From positions 434,001-498,000 of the forward strand of contig NZ_NSKB01000005.1 in assembly GCF_002286975.1 (NCBI RefSeq): 64,000 nt of DNA, given 5' to 3'. Each line of letters starts with the position of its first letter. Position 1 is the first letter of the stretch. The position numbers and the translations under genes are program-made. Below the pieces are notes generated by a model, which made no database searches, was not told the origin of the DNA, and worked only from the letters and a program-made list of their open reading frames with translations. This document shows, in pieces, positions 35,608-44,541 of the stretch. Source of the stretch: Halomonas salipaludis. GTDB lineage: Bacteria > Pseudomonadota > Gammaproteobacteria > Pseudomonadales > Halomonadaceae.

Positions 35608-36410
35608 TGGCGATACACAAGCGCCGCAAGCCGTCGCCGAAAGGCAATAGAGCCCAGCCCCCCGGCGGCCTGGATGCGGTCTACGGCGTGCACGCGGTGC
35701 GTGCACTGCTCGAGCGCGGCGAGCGCCCCCGTGAGCTGTGGGTGCAGGAGGGCGGGGCCGCGGCGCGGCTTGCCGAGCTGGTCGACACTGCCCAGCAGCG
35801 CGGCGCACGGCTGGTCAGCCAGCCTCGCGAGCTGCTCGATGAGCTGGCCCAGGGGGCGGCCCACCAAGGCATCGTTGCGTTCTGTACGCCGCTGGCCGCC
35901 GAGGGAGAGGCTTCCCTGTGGCTGCGTCTCGAGGCATGGCCGGTCGATGCGCCGCCGCCGCTGCTGCTGATCCTCGACGGCGTTACCGATGTGCACAACT
36001 TCGGCGCCTGCCTGCGCAGTGCCGATGCCGCCGGCGTGGACGGTGTGATCGTGCCCAAGGACAAGGCCGCGCCGCTCAACGCCACCGTACGCAAGGTGGC
36101 CTGTGGCGCGGCGGAGAGCGTGCCGGTCTATCAGGTCACCAACCTGGCGCGGGCCATGGCCAAGCTCAAGGCGCTGGGGGTGTGGATCACCGGCACCGCC
36201 GGCGAGGCCGACGCCAGCCTGTTCGAGGCCGACTTTCGCGGCGCCACGGCGCTGGTGATGGGCGCCGAGGGCAAGGGCATGCGGCGCCTGACCCGCGAGG
36301 CCTGCGACGGCCTGGTCAAGCTGCCGATGGCCGGCAGCGTCTCCAGCCTCAACGTTTCAGTGGCCACTGGCGTCTGCCTGTTCGAGGCGGTGCGACAGCG
36401 CCATCAGTGA
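35607..36410 (+). CDS. rlmB: 23S rRNA (guanosine-2251-2'-O)-methyltransferase
   Basis: The protein has 267 residues. GLDAVYGVHAVRALLERGER opens the N-terminal L30e-like substrate domain. The SPOUT catalytic domain has LDGVTDVHNFGACLRSADAA, MGAEGKGMRRL and LPMAGSVSSLNVSVATGVC, the three trefoil-knot motifs. It methylates G2251 in the P-loop of 23S rRNA. The N terminus is about 20 residues longer and more basic than E. coli RlmB. Translation is coupled to rnr. Confidence 0.95.
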   Translation: MAIHKRRKPSPKGNRAQPPGGLDAVYGVHAVRALLERGERPRELWVQEGGAAARLAELVDTAQQRGARLVSQPRELLDELAQGAAHQGIVAFCTPLAAEGEASLWLRLEAWPVDAPPPLLLILDGVTDVHNFGACLRSADAAGVDGVIVPKDKAAPLNATVRKVACGAAESVPVYQVTNLARAMAKLKALGVWITGTAGEADASLFEADFRGATALVMGAEGKGMRRLTREACDGLVKLPMAGSVSSLNVSVATGVCLFEAVRQRHQ

Positions 36411-36481
36411 GATACACGGCGCTAGACGCTGGAAGATAAGTACGGCGGGCCTTGTTCCCCTTCAAGATTATCGCAGGAAGC

Positions 36482-36605
36482 GGCACCGCTCGGGACTGAT
36501 CCGTCGGCAGGCCTACGAGGGGGCGCTGTAAACCCGTCCCTGGGCGCTACCTTGCGCCATCCATGGCGCAAACCCCCTCTTCGACCTGCCCCCGGCGTCC
36601 CTCGC
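36482..36605 (-). repeat. Interspersed repeat family 2, copy 2 (inverted)
   Basis: This is the reverse complement of the repeat at 31000-31121 with few changes. The central hairpin is TTGCGCC/GGCGCAA (36552-36571), whereas the other copy has CTACGCC/GGCGTAG, so paired positions changed together. It lies in the 386-base gap between rlmB and rpsF, upstream of the rpsF promoter. Confidence 0.75.
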
Positions 36606-36653
36606 TCCATCTCAATGCCGAGCGGTGTCGCCCTGTGTATCCCTCCCTCCAGC

Positions 36654-36682
36654 TTGCGAAATTTGCCTTTAGTCCTTAGAAT
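36654..36682 (+). promoter_or_regulatory. Sigma-70 promoter of the rpsF operon
   Basis: TTGCGA (36654-36659) and TAGAAT (36677-36682) are separated by exactly 17 bases. Transcription would begin near 36689, leaving a leader of about 108 bases before rpsF. Confidence 0.7.
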
Positions 36683-36688
36683 ATTGGC

Positions 36689-36711
36689 GCCCGTGCGTCC
36701 TTCGTGCGGGC
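36689..36711 (+). promoter_or_regulatory. Leader hairpin, possible S6:S18 autoregulatory element
   Basis: GCCCGTGCG and CGTGCGGGC form a 9-bp stem (two G-U pairs) around TCCTT at the very start of the predicted rpsF mRNA. Many bacteria repress this operon by S6-S18 binding to a leader structure. I cannot confirm the specific CCG-bulge geometry here. Confidence 0.4.
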
Positions 36712-36796
36712 ATTAGTGTTTCCACTATCACCTCCTTGCTTCCCCTGGTCGTGCCACGTCAGGCCTCAGGAAGCTGTCAAACCGAAAGGAGCTAGC

Positions 36797-37198
36797 ATGC
36801 GTCATTACGAAATCGTGTTCATGGTCCACCCGGACCAGAGCGAACAGGTTCCGGCGATGGTCGAGCGCTACACCACTCTCGTCACTGAGAGCGGCGGTAC
36901 CGTGCATCGTCTGGAAGATTGGGGTCGCCGTCACTTGGCCTACCCGATCAATAAGATCCACAAGGCTCACTACGTGATGATGAACGTCGAGTGCCGCGGC
37001 GAGACCCTCGAAGAGATCGAGAACATCTTCCGCTTCAACGACGCCATCCTGCGTAGCTTGGTCGTGCGCTGCAAGGAAGCCATCACCGAAGCATCACCGA
37101 TGATGAAGCCGGCGGAAGACAAGCGTCCGCGTCGCGAGGACAAGCCCCGCGAGCGGAACGAGAACGAGAACGAAGAAGAAACCGCCGAAGCCAACTGA
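36797..37198 (+). CDS. rpsF: 30S ribosomal protein S6
   Basis: The protein has 133 residues. [20 protein letters not shown] and [20 protein letters not shown] are S6 signatures. The tail beyond about residue 105 is low-complexity and charged (ending [13 protein letters not shown]), similar to the glutamate tails of other S6 proteins. GAAAGGAG precedes the ATG. First gene of rpsF-rpsR-DUF2232-rplI. Confidence 0.97.
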   Translation: MRHYEIVFMVHPDQSEQVPAMVERYTTLVTESGGTVHRLEDWGRRHLAYPINKIHKAHYVMMNVECRGETLEEIENIFRFNDAILRSLVVRCKEAITEASPMMKPAEDKRPRREDKPRERNENENEEETAEAN

Positions 37199-37225
37199 TT
37201 TCGCACGACCATAGGAGACTTTTTC

Positions 37226-37453
37226 ATGGCACGCTTTTTCCGTCGCCGCAAGTTCTGCCGTTTCACCGCCGAAGGCGTGAAGCAGATCGATTACAAGGAT
37301 ATCGATACGCTCAAGGCCTACGTCACCGAGACCGGCAAGATCGTACCGAGCCGCATCACCGGCACCAAGGCCCGCTACCAGCGCCAGCTGTCTACCGCGA
37401 TCAAGCGGGCGCGCTACCTGGCGCTGCTGCCGTACACCGATAGCCACCAGTAA
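37226..37453 (+). CDS. rpsR: 30S ribosomal protein S18
   Basis: The protein has 75 residues. [20 protein letters not shown] is the typical gammaproteobacterial N terminus, and [20 protein letters not shown] is the S18 signature. It binds next to S6 in the 30S platform. AGGAGA precedes the ATG. Confidence 0.98.
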   Translation: MARFFRRRKFCRFTAEGVKQIDYKDIDTLKAYVTETGKIVPSRITGTKARYQRQLSTAIKRARYLALLPYTDSHQ

Positions 37454-37465
37454 GCCATTGGCGTG

Positions 37466-38317
37466 ATGCTGCCCGTCGCTCGCTGGTTGATGCGTGGCAC
37501 CCCTTATGCGGTGGGGGCCGCGGCACTCGCCGCCGTCGTTCCCTGGCTGTTCTGGTTCAGTGCCGCCATTGCCGCCCTGGTGACGCTGCGTCACGGCCTG
37601 GCATCGGCGATGCCGGTGATCCTCGCCGCAGCGCTGCCCTCCGGCTGGTGGTGGATGCAGGGCGATGCCATTCCGCTGGCCACGGTGCTGCTGGTCACGC
37701 TGATGGCCAGCGTGCTGCGTGCGCGGATGCGCTGGAGCGAGGCGCTGATCGTCGGCGCCCTGGCCGGCGCGGCGATGGTCCAGTTGGGACTGTTCGTGCC
37801 TCCCGGGGGGGCCGGCCCGCTGCTCGAGCAGGTGCGGCAGAACTCGGCAGAGGTCGATCGCATGCTCACCGAGTTCGCCAATCAGGGGCTCGATACCGAG
37901 CGCCTGGCGGTGTTGCTGATCGGCGGGGTGACCGGCCTGATCGTGCTGGTGGCCGCGGTAGCCTGCCTGGCCTTGGCGCGCAGCTGGCAGGCCGGGCTGT
38001 ATAACCCTGGCGGCTTTCGCCAGGAGTTCCACGCCCTGCGCGTGGCGCCCAGGGAACTGGCGGTATTGGTGGTGCTGGGCGTGATCGGCATGCTGCTGGG
38101 GATCCCGGCGCTGGCGATGCTCAGCTGGGTGCCGCTGCTGGTGGCCGGTGTCGCGCTGGTACATGGTTTTATTGGTGTAAAGGGGATGAACGGGCTGTGG
38201 TTGGTGGCCTTCTATGTATTGCTGATAACCACCTGGCCCATGATTCTGATTGTACTGCTTCTGGCCTTCATCGACTCGCTCGTGGACTTCCGCGGGCGCC
38301 TGGCCCGAAGCGACTGA
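37466..38317 (+). CDS. DUF2232 (YybS-like) membrane protein
   Basis: The protein has 283 residues with about seven to eight hydrophobic helices (AAALAAVVPWLFWFSAAIAA to MILIVLLLAFIDSLVDFRGR). It lies between rpsR and rplI, the usual place for this family in Pseudomonas and relatives. A function is not established. The ATG at 37466 is preceded by an in-frame GTG, and there is no strong ribosome-binding site, so it may be translated by coupling from rpsR. Confidence 0.85.
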   Translation: MLPVARWLMRGTPYAVGAAALAAVVPWLFWFSAAIAALVTLRHGLASAMPVILAAALPSGWWWMQGDAIPLATVLLVTLMASVLRARMRWSEALIVGALAGAAMVQLGLFVPPGGAGPLLEQVRQNSAEVDRMLTEFANQGLDTERLAVLLIGGVTGLIVLVAAVACLALARSWQAGLYNPGGFRQEFHALRVAPRELAVLVVLGVIGMLLGIPALAMLSWVPLLVAGVALVHGFIGVKGMNGLWLVAFYVLLITTWPMILIVLLLAFIDSLVDFRGRLARSD

Positions 38318-38332
38318 CAAGAGGTTAACGAG

Positions 38333-38779
38333 ATGGAAGTCATTCTGCTCGACAAGATTGGCAAGCTGGGTGGCCTGGGTGACAAGGTCACCGTCAAGCC
38401 CGGTTATGGCCGCAACTACCTGGTGCCCTACGGCCTCGCCGTGCCGGCCACCAAGGACAACGTCGCCGCGTTCGACGCGCAGCGCGCCGAGCTCGAAGCT
38501 CAAGCCGCCGACCGCAAGGCTGAGGCCGAAGCGCGTGCCGCTCAGCTGAGCGAGATCGAACTGTCGCTGGTCTCCAAGGCCGGTGACGAAGGCAAGCTGT
38601 TCGGCTCCATCGGTCCGCGCGACCTGGCCGAAGCGATCGCCTCTGCCGGTATCGACATCGCCAAGAGCGAAGTGCGCATGCCGGAAGGCCCGATCCGTGC
38701 CACTGGCGAGTACGACATCGACCTGCAGCTGCATGCCGAAGTCGCTACCAGCGTGCGCGTGGTAGTGGTCGCCGAGTAA
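38333..38779 (+). CDS. rplI: 50S ribosomal protein L9
   Basis: The protein has 148 residues, the normal length. [20 protein letters not shown] and the signature [20 protein letters not shown] are present. A long connecting helix ([20 protein letters not shown]) and the C-terminal RNA-binding domain ([16 protein letters not shown]) follow. Last gene of the rpsF operon before a terminator. Confidence 0.98.
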   Translation: MEVILLDKIGKLGGLGDKVTVKPGYGRNYLVPYGLAVPATKDNVAAFDAQRAELEAQAADRKAEAEARAAQLSEIELSLVSKAGDEGKLFGSIGPRDLAEAIASAGIDIAKSEVRMPEGPIRATGEYDIDLQLHAEVATSVRVVVVAE

Positions 38780-38840
38780 GCGCGATACGTCATAGGCGGC
38801 TTTTGTCCGCCGCCGTCGGGTGTCATCGCCCGGCGCCTCT

Positions 38841-38871
38841 CAAGCCCCCGTAGCCCTGCTGCGGGGGCTTG
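38841..38871 (+). terminator. Terminator of the rpsF operon
   Basis: A perfect 10-bp stem, CAAGCCCCCG with CGGGGGCTTG, around an 11-base loop, followed by cttgtgtct. The T tract is poor but the stem is strong and well placed, 61 bases after the rplI stop. Confidence 0.75.
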
Positions 38872-38911
38872 CTTGTGTCTGGCCCGGCGTGGCAGTCGAT
38901 CGCGCTTGCTA

Positions 38912-38926
38912 AAATGTCAGACATTT
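38912..38926. promoter_or_regulatory. Operator of the dgo operon (GntR/FadR type)
   Basis: AAATGTCAGACATTT is a perfect 15-base palindrome about the central A, 35 bases before the regulator start. It contains TGTnnnACA, the core bound by FadR-subfamily GntR proteins. The adjacent gene encodes such a regulator, so autoregulation is likely. Confidence 0.7.
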
Positions 38927-38961
38927 AATAGGCTGATGGCCTGTCATCGTGGAGAGCCATC

Positions 38962-39711
38962 ATGTCGCTAGATCACCTGCCCCGCCACCAGGGTGGCGCC
39001 GACGCCCTGGCACGGCTGTTGGGTCAGGCACTATTGGCCGGTAGCTGGCAGCCGGGCGAGGTCTTCCCCCGCGAGCTGGACCTGTGCAAACACTTCGAGG
39101 TCAGCCGTAACCAGGTACGCAATGCGCTGGCCAGCCTCACCGCCACCGGCCTGATCGAGCGCACCGCCGGGCGCGGCACCCGGGTCTGCCAGATCAGTGA
39201 CTGGCACCTGCTCGACCCGCTGATGAGCGAGTGGTTGGCCGGGCTGGAGGCTCCCGACCCCAAACTGGTGCGTGAGATCTTTGCCTTCCGCTACTCCGCC
39301 GAGCCGGTGGTTGCCAGCCTCGCCGCGAATGCCGCGGTGGCCGCCGACATCGCGGCAATCGAGCAGGCCTTCGACGGCATGCGCATCACCGCCAGCGCCC
39401 AGCAAGCCGCCCGCCATGTCGAGTACGACCTGGCCTTCCATGAAGCGATCTACCGGGCCAGCCACAATCTGGTGTGGCGGCAGATGGGCCATCTGCTGCG
39501 GCCCTCCATCATGGCGCTGATCCAGCACTCGCAGCACAGCGTTGCGACCCTCGACGACAGCCTGGTGCGCCATGGCCGGGTGCTGGCGGCGATCCGCGCA
39601 GGCCAGCCCCAGGCCGCCGAGCGTGCCGCTCGCGAGGTGCTCAAGCGCACCGCCATCGACCTCGGCATCGTCGCCGAGGCAGCCGACACCCTACCGTCGA
39701 ACGAACGCTGA
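38962..39711 (+). CDS. dgoR: GntR/FadR-family regulator of galactonate use
   Basis: The protein has 249 residues. A winged-helix domain ([20 protein letters not shown], about 33-52) is followed by the GTRV hinge and an all-alpha FCD ligand domain ([20 protein letters not shown] with metal-binding His). It heads a run containing dgoD, dgoK and dgoA, the same content as the E. coli dgo operon, where DgoR is a repressor released by D-galactonate. GGAGAG precedes the ATG. A matching palindrome lies upstream. Confidence 0.88.
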   Translation: MSLDHLPRHQGGADALARLLGQALLAGSWQPGEVFPRELDLCKHFEVSRNQVRNALASLTATGLIERTAGRGTRVCQISDWHLLDPLMSEWLAGLEAPDPKLVREIFAFRYSAEPVVASLAANAAVAADIAAIEQAFDGMRITASAQQAARHVEYDLAFHEAIYRASHNLVWRQMGHLLRPSIMALIQHSQHSVATLDDSLVRHGRVLAAIRAGQPQAAERAAREVLKRTAIDLGIVAEAADTLPSNER

Positions 39712-39721
39712 GGAATCGCAT

Positions 39722-40870
39722 ATGAAGATCACTCGACTCAAGACCTGGCAGGTGCCGCCGCGCTGGCTGTTCCTCAAGATCGAGACCGACGCGGGCTGCT
39801 ACGGCTGGGGTGAGCCGGTCATCGAGGGGCGCGCTGCCACCGTCGAGGCCGCCGTCCATGAACTCGCCGACTATCTGGTCGGCCAGGATCCGCACCGCAT
39901 CGAGCATCTCTGGAATATCCTCTATCGTGCCGGTTTCTACCGCGGCGGTCCGATCCTGATGAGCGCCATCGCTGGCATCGACCAGGCGCTGTGGGACCTC
40001 AAGGGCCGCGATCTCGGGGTGCCGGTGCATCAACTGCTGGGCGGCGCGGTGCGCGACAAGATGCGCATGTATGCCTGGACCGGCGGCGACCGGCCCAGCG
40101 AAGTGGGCGAGGGGGCCCGGGCGCTGGTCGAGCAGGGCTTCACCGCCTTCAAGATGAACGGCACGCCGGAGCTGGCCATTGTCGACTCCCACCACAAGAT
40201 CGACGAGGCGGTGGCGCGGGTCGCCGAGGCGCGCCAGGCGGTGGGGCCCGCCGTCGGTATCGGCATCGATTTCCACGGCCGCGTGCACCGCCCGATGGCC
40301 AAGGCGCTGCTGCGCGAGCTGGAACCCTTCCATCCGATGTTCGTCGAGGAGCCGGTGGCCCCCGAGCACCTGCCGTGCCTCAAGCAGATCGCCGGCGGTC
40401 TCGGCTATCCGCTGGCGACCGGCGAGCGGCTACACACGCGCTTCCAGTTCCGCGACCTGCTGGCCGACGGCATGATCGATATCATCCAGCCTGACCTCTC
40501 CCACTGCGGCGGCATCAGCGAGGGGCTCAAGATCGCCGCCCTGGCCTCGGCCCACGATGTGGCGCTGGCACCGCACTGCCCGCTGGGTCCGCTGACCCTG
40601 GCCACCTCGCTGCAGCTGGATGCGGTGTGCCACAACACCTTCATCCAGGAGCAGAGCATGGGCATCCACTACAACCAGGGCAACGACGTCCTCGACTATC
40701 TGGTCGACAAGTCGGCGCTGGCCATCGAAGACGGCTTCTGCGCCATTCCCCAGGGCCCCGGGCTGGGTGTGGAGATCGATGAGGCGTTCGTCGAGGAGCG
40801 CGCCAAGGTCGGCCACCGTTGGCGCAATCCGGTGTGGACCCACGCCGACGGCTCGGTAGCCGAATGGTGA
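39722..40870 (+). CDS. dgoD: D-galactonate dehydratase
   Basis: The protein has 382 residues, the E. coli DgoD length, and aligns end to end with it ([20 protein letters not shown] at the start, ending VAEW). It belongs to the enolase superfamily. Mg ligands are carried on [12 protein letters not shown] and GERLHTR, and catalytic His on APHCPLGP. It dehydrates D-galactonate to 2-keto-3-deoxygalactonate. It sits 10 bases after dgoR, and its stop overlaps dgoK. Confidence 0.93.
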   Translation: MKITRLKTWQVPPRWLFLKIETDAGCYGWGEPVIEGRAATVEAAVHELADYLVGQDPHRIEHLWNILYRAGFYRGGPILMSAIAGIDQALWDLKGRDLGVPVHQLLGGAVRDKMRMYAWTGGDRPSEVGEGARALVEQGFTAFKMNGTPELAIVDSHHKIDEAVARVAEARQAVGPAVGIGIDFHGRVHRPMAKALLRELEPFHPMFVEEPVAPEHLPCLKQIAGGLGYPLATGERLHTRFQFRDLLADGMIDIIQPDLSHCGGISEGLKIAALASAHDVALAPHCPLGPLTLATSLQLDAVCHNTFIQEQSMGIHYNQGNDVLDYLVDKSALAIEDGFCAIPQGPGLGVEIDEAFVEERAKVGHRWRNPVWTHADGSVAEW

Positions 40871-41823
40871 GCGCGGTGGCCCAACGCCTGAGCTGGATCG
40901 CCGTCGACTGGGGCTCCAGCAACCTGCGCGCCTGGGCCCTGGATGCCCAAGGTGAGGTGCTGGCCCGGGCCACCAGCCCGCAGGGCATGCTGTCGCTCGC
41001 TCCTGGCGATTACGAAGCGGCACTGCTCGACGCGATTGGCGGCTGGCTGCCCGACAGCGGGCGCGTCGCGGTGCTGGTGTGCGGCATGGCTGGTGCCCGC
41101 CAGGGCTGGCGCGAGGCCGCCTACCTGCCGCTGCCGGCACGTCTGGACGACCTGCAGCGCGGCGCAGTGAGCCCGCCGGTCTGTGATCCGCGCCTGGCCG
41201 TGCAGCTGCTGCCGGGGCTGTGCCAGACCCGCGAGGGTGCCTTCGATGTGATGCGCGGCGAGGAGACCCAGCTGGCCGGCCTGGTGGCACACGAGCCTGG
41301 CTTCTCGGGACTGGTTTGCCTGCCCGGCACCCACGCCAAGTGGGCACGCATCGAGCGGGGCGTAGTGCCCCGTTTCACTACCTGCATCACCGGCGAGCTG
41401 TACGGCTTGCTGGCCCGCCACTCGCTGCTCAAGCACTCGATCGGCAACGACGACCCCAGTGTTGCCGGTGACCGCGAGGCCTTCGTCGCCGCGGTGCGTC
41501 AGAGCCATAGCGCGCCGGGGCGCTATAGTGCGGCGCTGTTCGGGCTGCGTGCCGCCGATCTGCTGGATGGCGAGCTGCCCAGCGGCGCTGCGCGTGGGGC
41601 CCGCCTGGCCGCGCGACTTTCAGGGCTCACCATCGGCCTGGAGCTGGCCGGCCTGGGCAGTGAGTTGGACGCCGAGGCCCCGGTCACGCTGATCGGTGAC
41701 GCCGGCCTGTGCGCACGCTATGCCTTGGCGCTGGAGTCCCTGGGCCACGCCAGCCGCTGCCTGGACGGCGAGGCCGCCGTGCTGGCCGGCCTGAGCCTGG
41801 CCCAGGCGTCTCGCCAGGCTTGA
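40864..41823 (+). CDS. dgoK: 2-dehydro-3-deoxygalactonokinase
   Basis: The protein has 319 residues. [15 protein letters not shown] is the N-terminal phosphate-binding segment of this kinase family; [12 protein letters not shown] and [12 protein letters not shown] are its conserved substrate and nucleotide segments. It phosphorylates 2-keto-3-deoxygalactonate at C6 with ATP. The ATG lies 7 bases inside dgoD, so translation is coupled. The next codon, GTG, is an equally possible start. Confidence 0.93.
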   Translation: MVSAVAQRLSWIAVDWGSSNLRAWALDAQGEVLARATSPQGMLSLAPGDYEAALLDAIGGWLPDSGRVAVLVCGMAGARQGWREAAYLPLPARLDDLQRGAVSPPVCDPRLAVQLLPGLCQTREGAFDVMRGEETQLAGLVAHEPGFSGLVCLPGTHAKWARIERGVVPRFTTCITGELYGLLARHSLLKHSIGNDDPSVAGDREAFVAAVRQSHSAPGRYSAALFGLRAADLLDGELPSGAARGARLAARLSGLTIGLELAGLGSELDAEAPVTLIGDAGLCARYALALESLGHASRCLDGEAAVLAGLSLAQASRQA

Positions 41824-41856
41824 GGCCTGATCATGGAATCTGCTGGAGACTGCCCT

Positions 41857-42462
41857 ATGACACTGCCCCTGATCGGTATCCTGCGCGGCGTTACCCCCGA
41901 GCAAGCGGTAGCGGTAGGCGAGGCGGCACTCGCCGCCGGGATCACGACCCTCGAGGTGCCGCTCAATTCGCCCCAGCCGTTCGACAGCATCGCGCGGCTG
42001 CGCGAGGCGCTGGGAGAGCGTGCGCTGGTTGGTGCGGGCACCGTGCTGAGCCCCGCCCAGGTTCGCGAGGTGCACGCCGCCGGCGGGCAGCTGGTGGTCT
42101 CGCCCAACTGTCGCCCGGCGGTGATCGAGGCGACGCGACGGCTCGACATGCAGAGCTGGCCGGGGGTGGTCACGCCCAGCGAGGCCTTCGACGCCCTCGA
42201 CGCCGGCGCCAGCGGGCTCAAGCTGTTCCCCGCGGTGCAGGTGGGTATCGCCGGCATGCAGGCGCTGCGTGCGGTGCTGCCTGCCGGCACCCGGCTCTAC
42301 GCGGTAGGCGGTATCGGTGTCGACAACTTCGCCGCCTGGCGCGCCGCCGGCGTCGACGGCGCGGGCCTGGGTAGCGCGCTTTACCAGCCGGGGCAGGCGG
42401 CTGGCCAGGTGGGCGAGCAGGCTCGCACCCTGGTGGCGGCCTGGCAGGCCAGCACGGCCTGA
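41857..42462 (+). CDS. dgoA: 2-dehydro-3-deoxy-6-phosphogalactonate aldolase
   Basis: The protein has 201 residues of the KDPG/KDPGal aldolase family. TTLEVPLNSP holds the catalytic Glu, LVGAGTVLSP is the phosphate/substrate strand, and SGLKLFPAV holds the Schiff-base Lys. It splits KDPGal into pyruvate and glyceraldehyde 3-phosphate. The start MTLPLIGILRG has GGAG 8 bases upstream; an ATG 24 bases earlier is less likely. In E. coli this gene and dgoD, once thought fused, are separate as here. Confidence 0.93.
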   Translation: MTLPLIGILRGVTPEQAVAVGEAALAAGITTLEVPLNSPQPFDSIARLREALGERALVGAGTVLSPAQVREVHAAGGQLVVSPNCRPAVIEATRRLDMQSWPGVVTPSEAFDALDAGASGLKLFPAVQVGIAGMQALRAVLPAGTRLYAVGGIGVDNFAAWRAAGVDGAGLGSALYQPGQAAGQVGEQARTLVAAWQASTA

Positions 42463-42663
42463 GTCGCTTCGACCCCGCTCGAACACTACTGTTACCTTGA
42501 GGCCGACAATCGCCTCGGGGTTAGCGGTCTCGCTGAACCGCCGCTGCGGTTGAGCTAGGCCTGGTGGCAGGGCTGCCTGATCCATGCCTGCTGCTAGCTG
42601 AGGCCCACGCCTAGCGCTTAGACATTGGTAGTAATATTACATATTGCTTTTTGCAGTGACGGG

Positions 42664-42677
42664 CTTAAACGATTAAG
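42664..42677. promoter_or_regulatory. LacI-family-type operator O1 upstream of the porin
   Basis: CTTAAACGATTAAG is a palindrome with a central CG and one mismatch pair, the form bound by LacI/GalR-type repressors. Its centre lies 148 bases before that of the second site. Confidence 0.55.
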
Positions 42678-42810
42678 TTTGCTCACAAGCCACTCTTGCA
42701 TGCCCTGAGTGGCGGTGAGCGGACGGCGTCGCGAATAGTCTTGCGACACCCTGGTAGGGCATTGCACGCCAGCCTTGCAACTGTTCTGCGGCCTGGTTTC
42801 GGGCCTGTAG

Positions 42811-44378
<1,568 letters not shown>

Positions 44379-44409
44379 TCGCACGCCTGGCATGCTGTTT
44401 CGATCCTTT

Positions 44410-44434
44410 CCCCACGCCTCGGCGTGGGGATTTT
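44410..44434 (+). terminator. Intrinsic terminator after the porin
   Basis: CCCCACGC/GCGTGGGG with a CTCG loop (44410-44429) is followed by ATTTT. It lies 32 bases after the porin stop and 108 before dnaB. Confidence 0.9.
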
Positions 44435-44541
44435 CGTGTACGGCTCGGAGTGTCCGCCTGGGTTGGGGTAGAATGCGCCTTGGTTGGGCGCGAGCATCCG
44501 GCGCGCCATCCGTCCCGACTCCCCTCAGGCCGTGAAGCGTC

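Noticed and set aside
37094-38734. A 546-residue minus-strand open frame across rpsF-rpsR-rplI
   Set aside because: It spans several secure plus-strand genes and reads as low-complexity His/Gln-rich protein.
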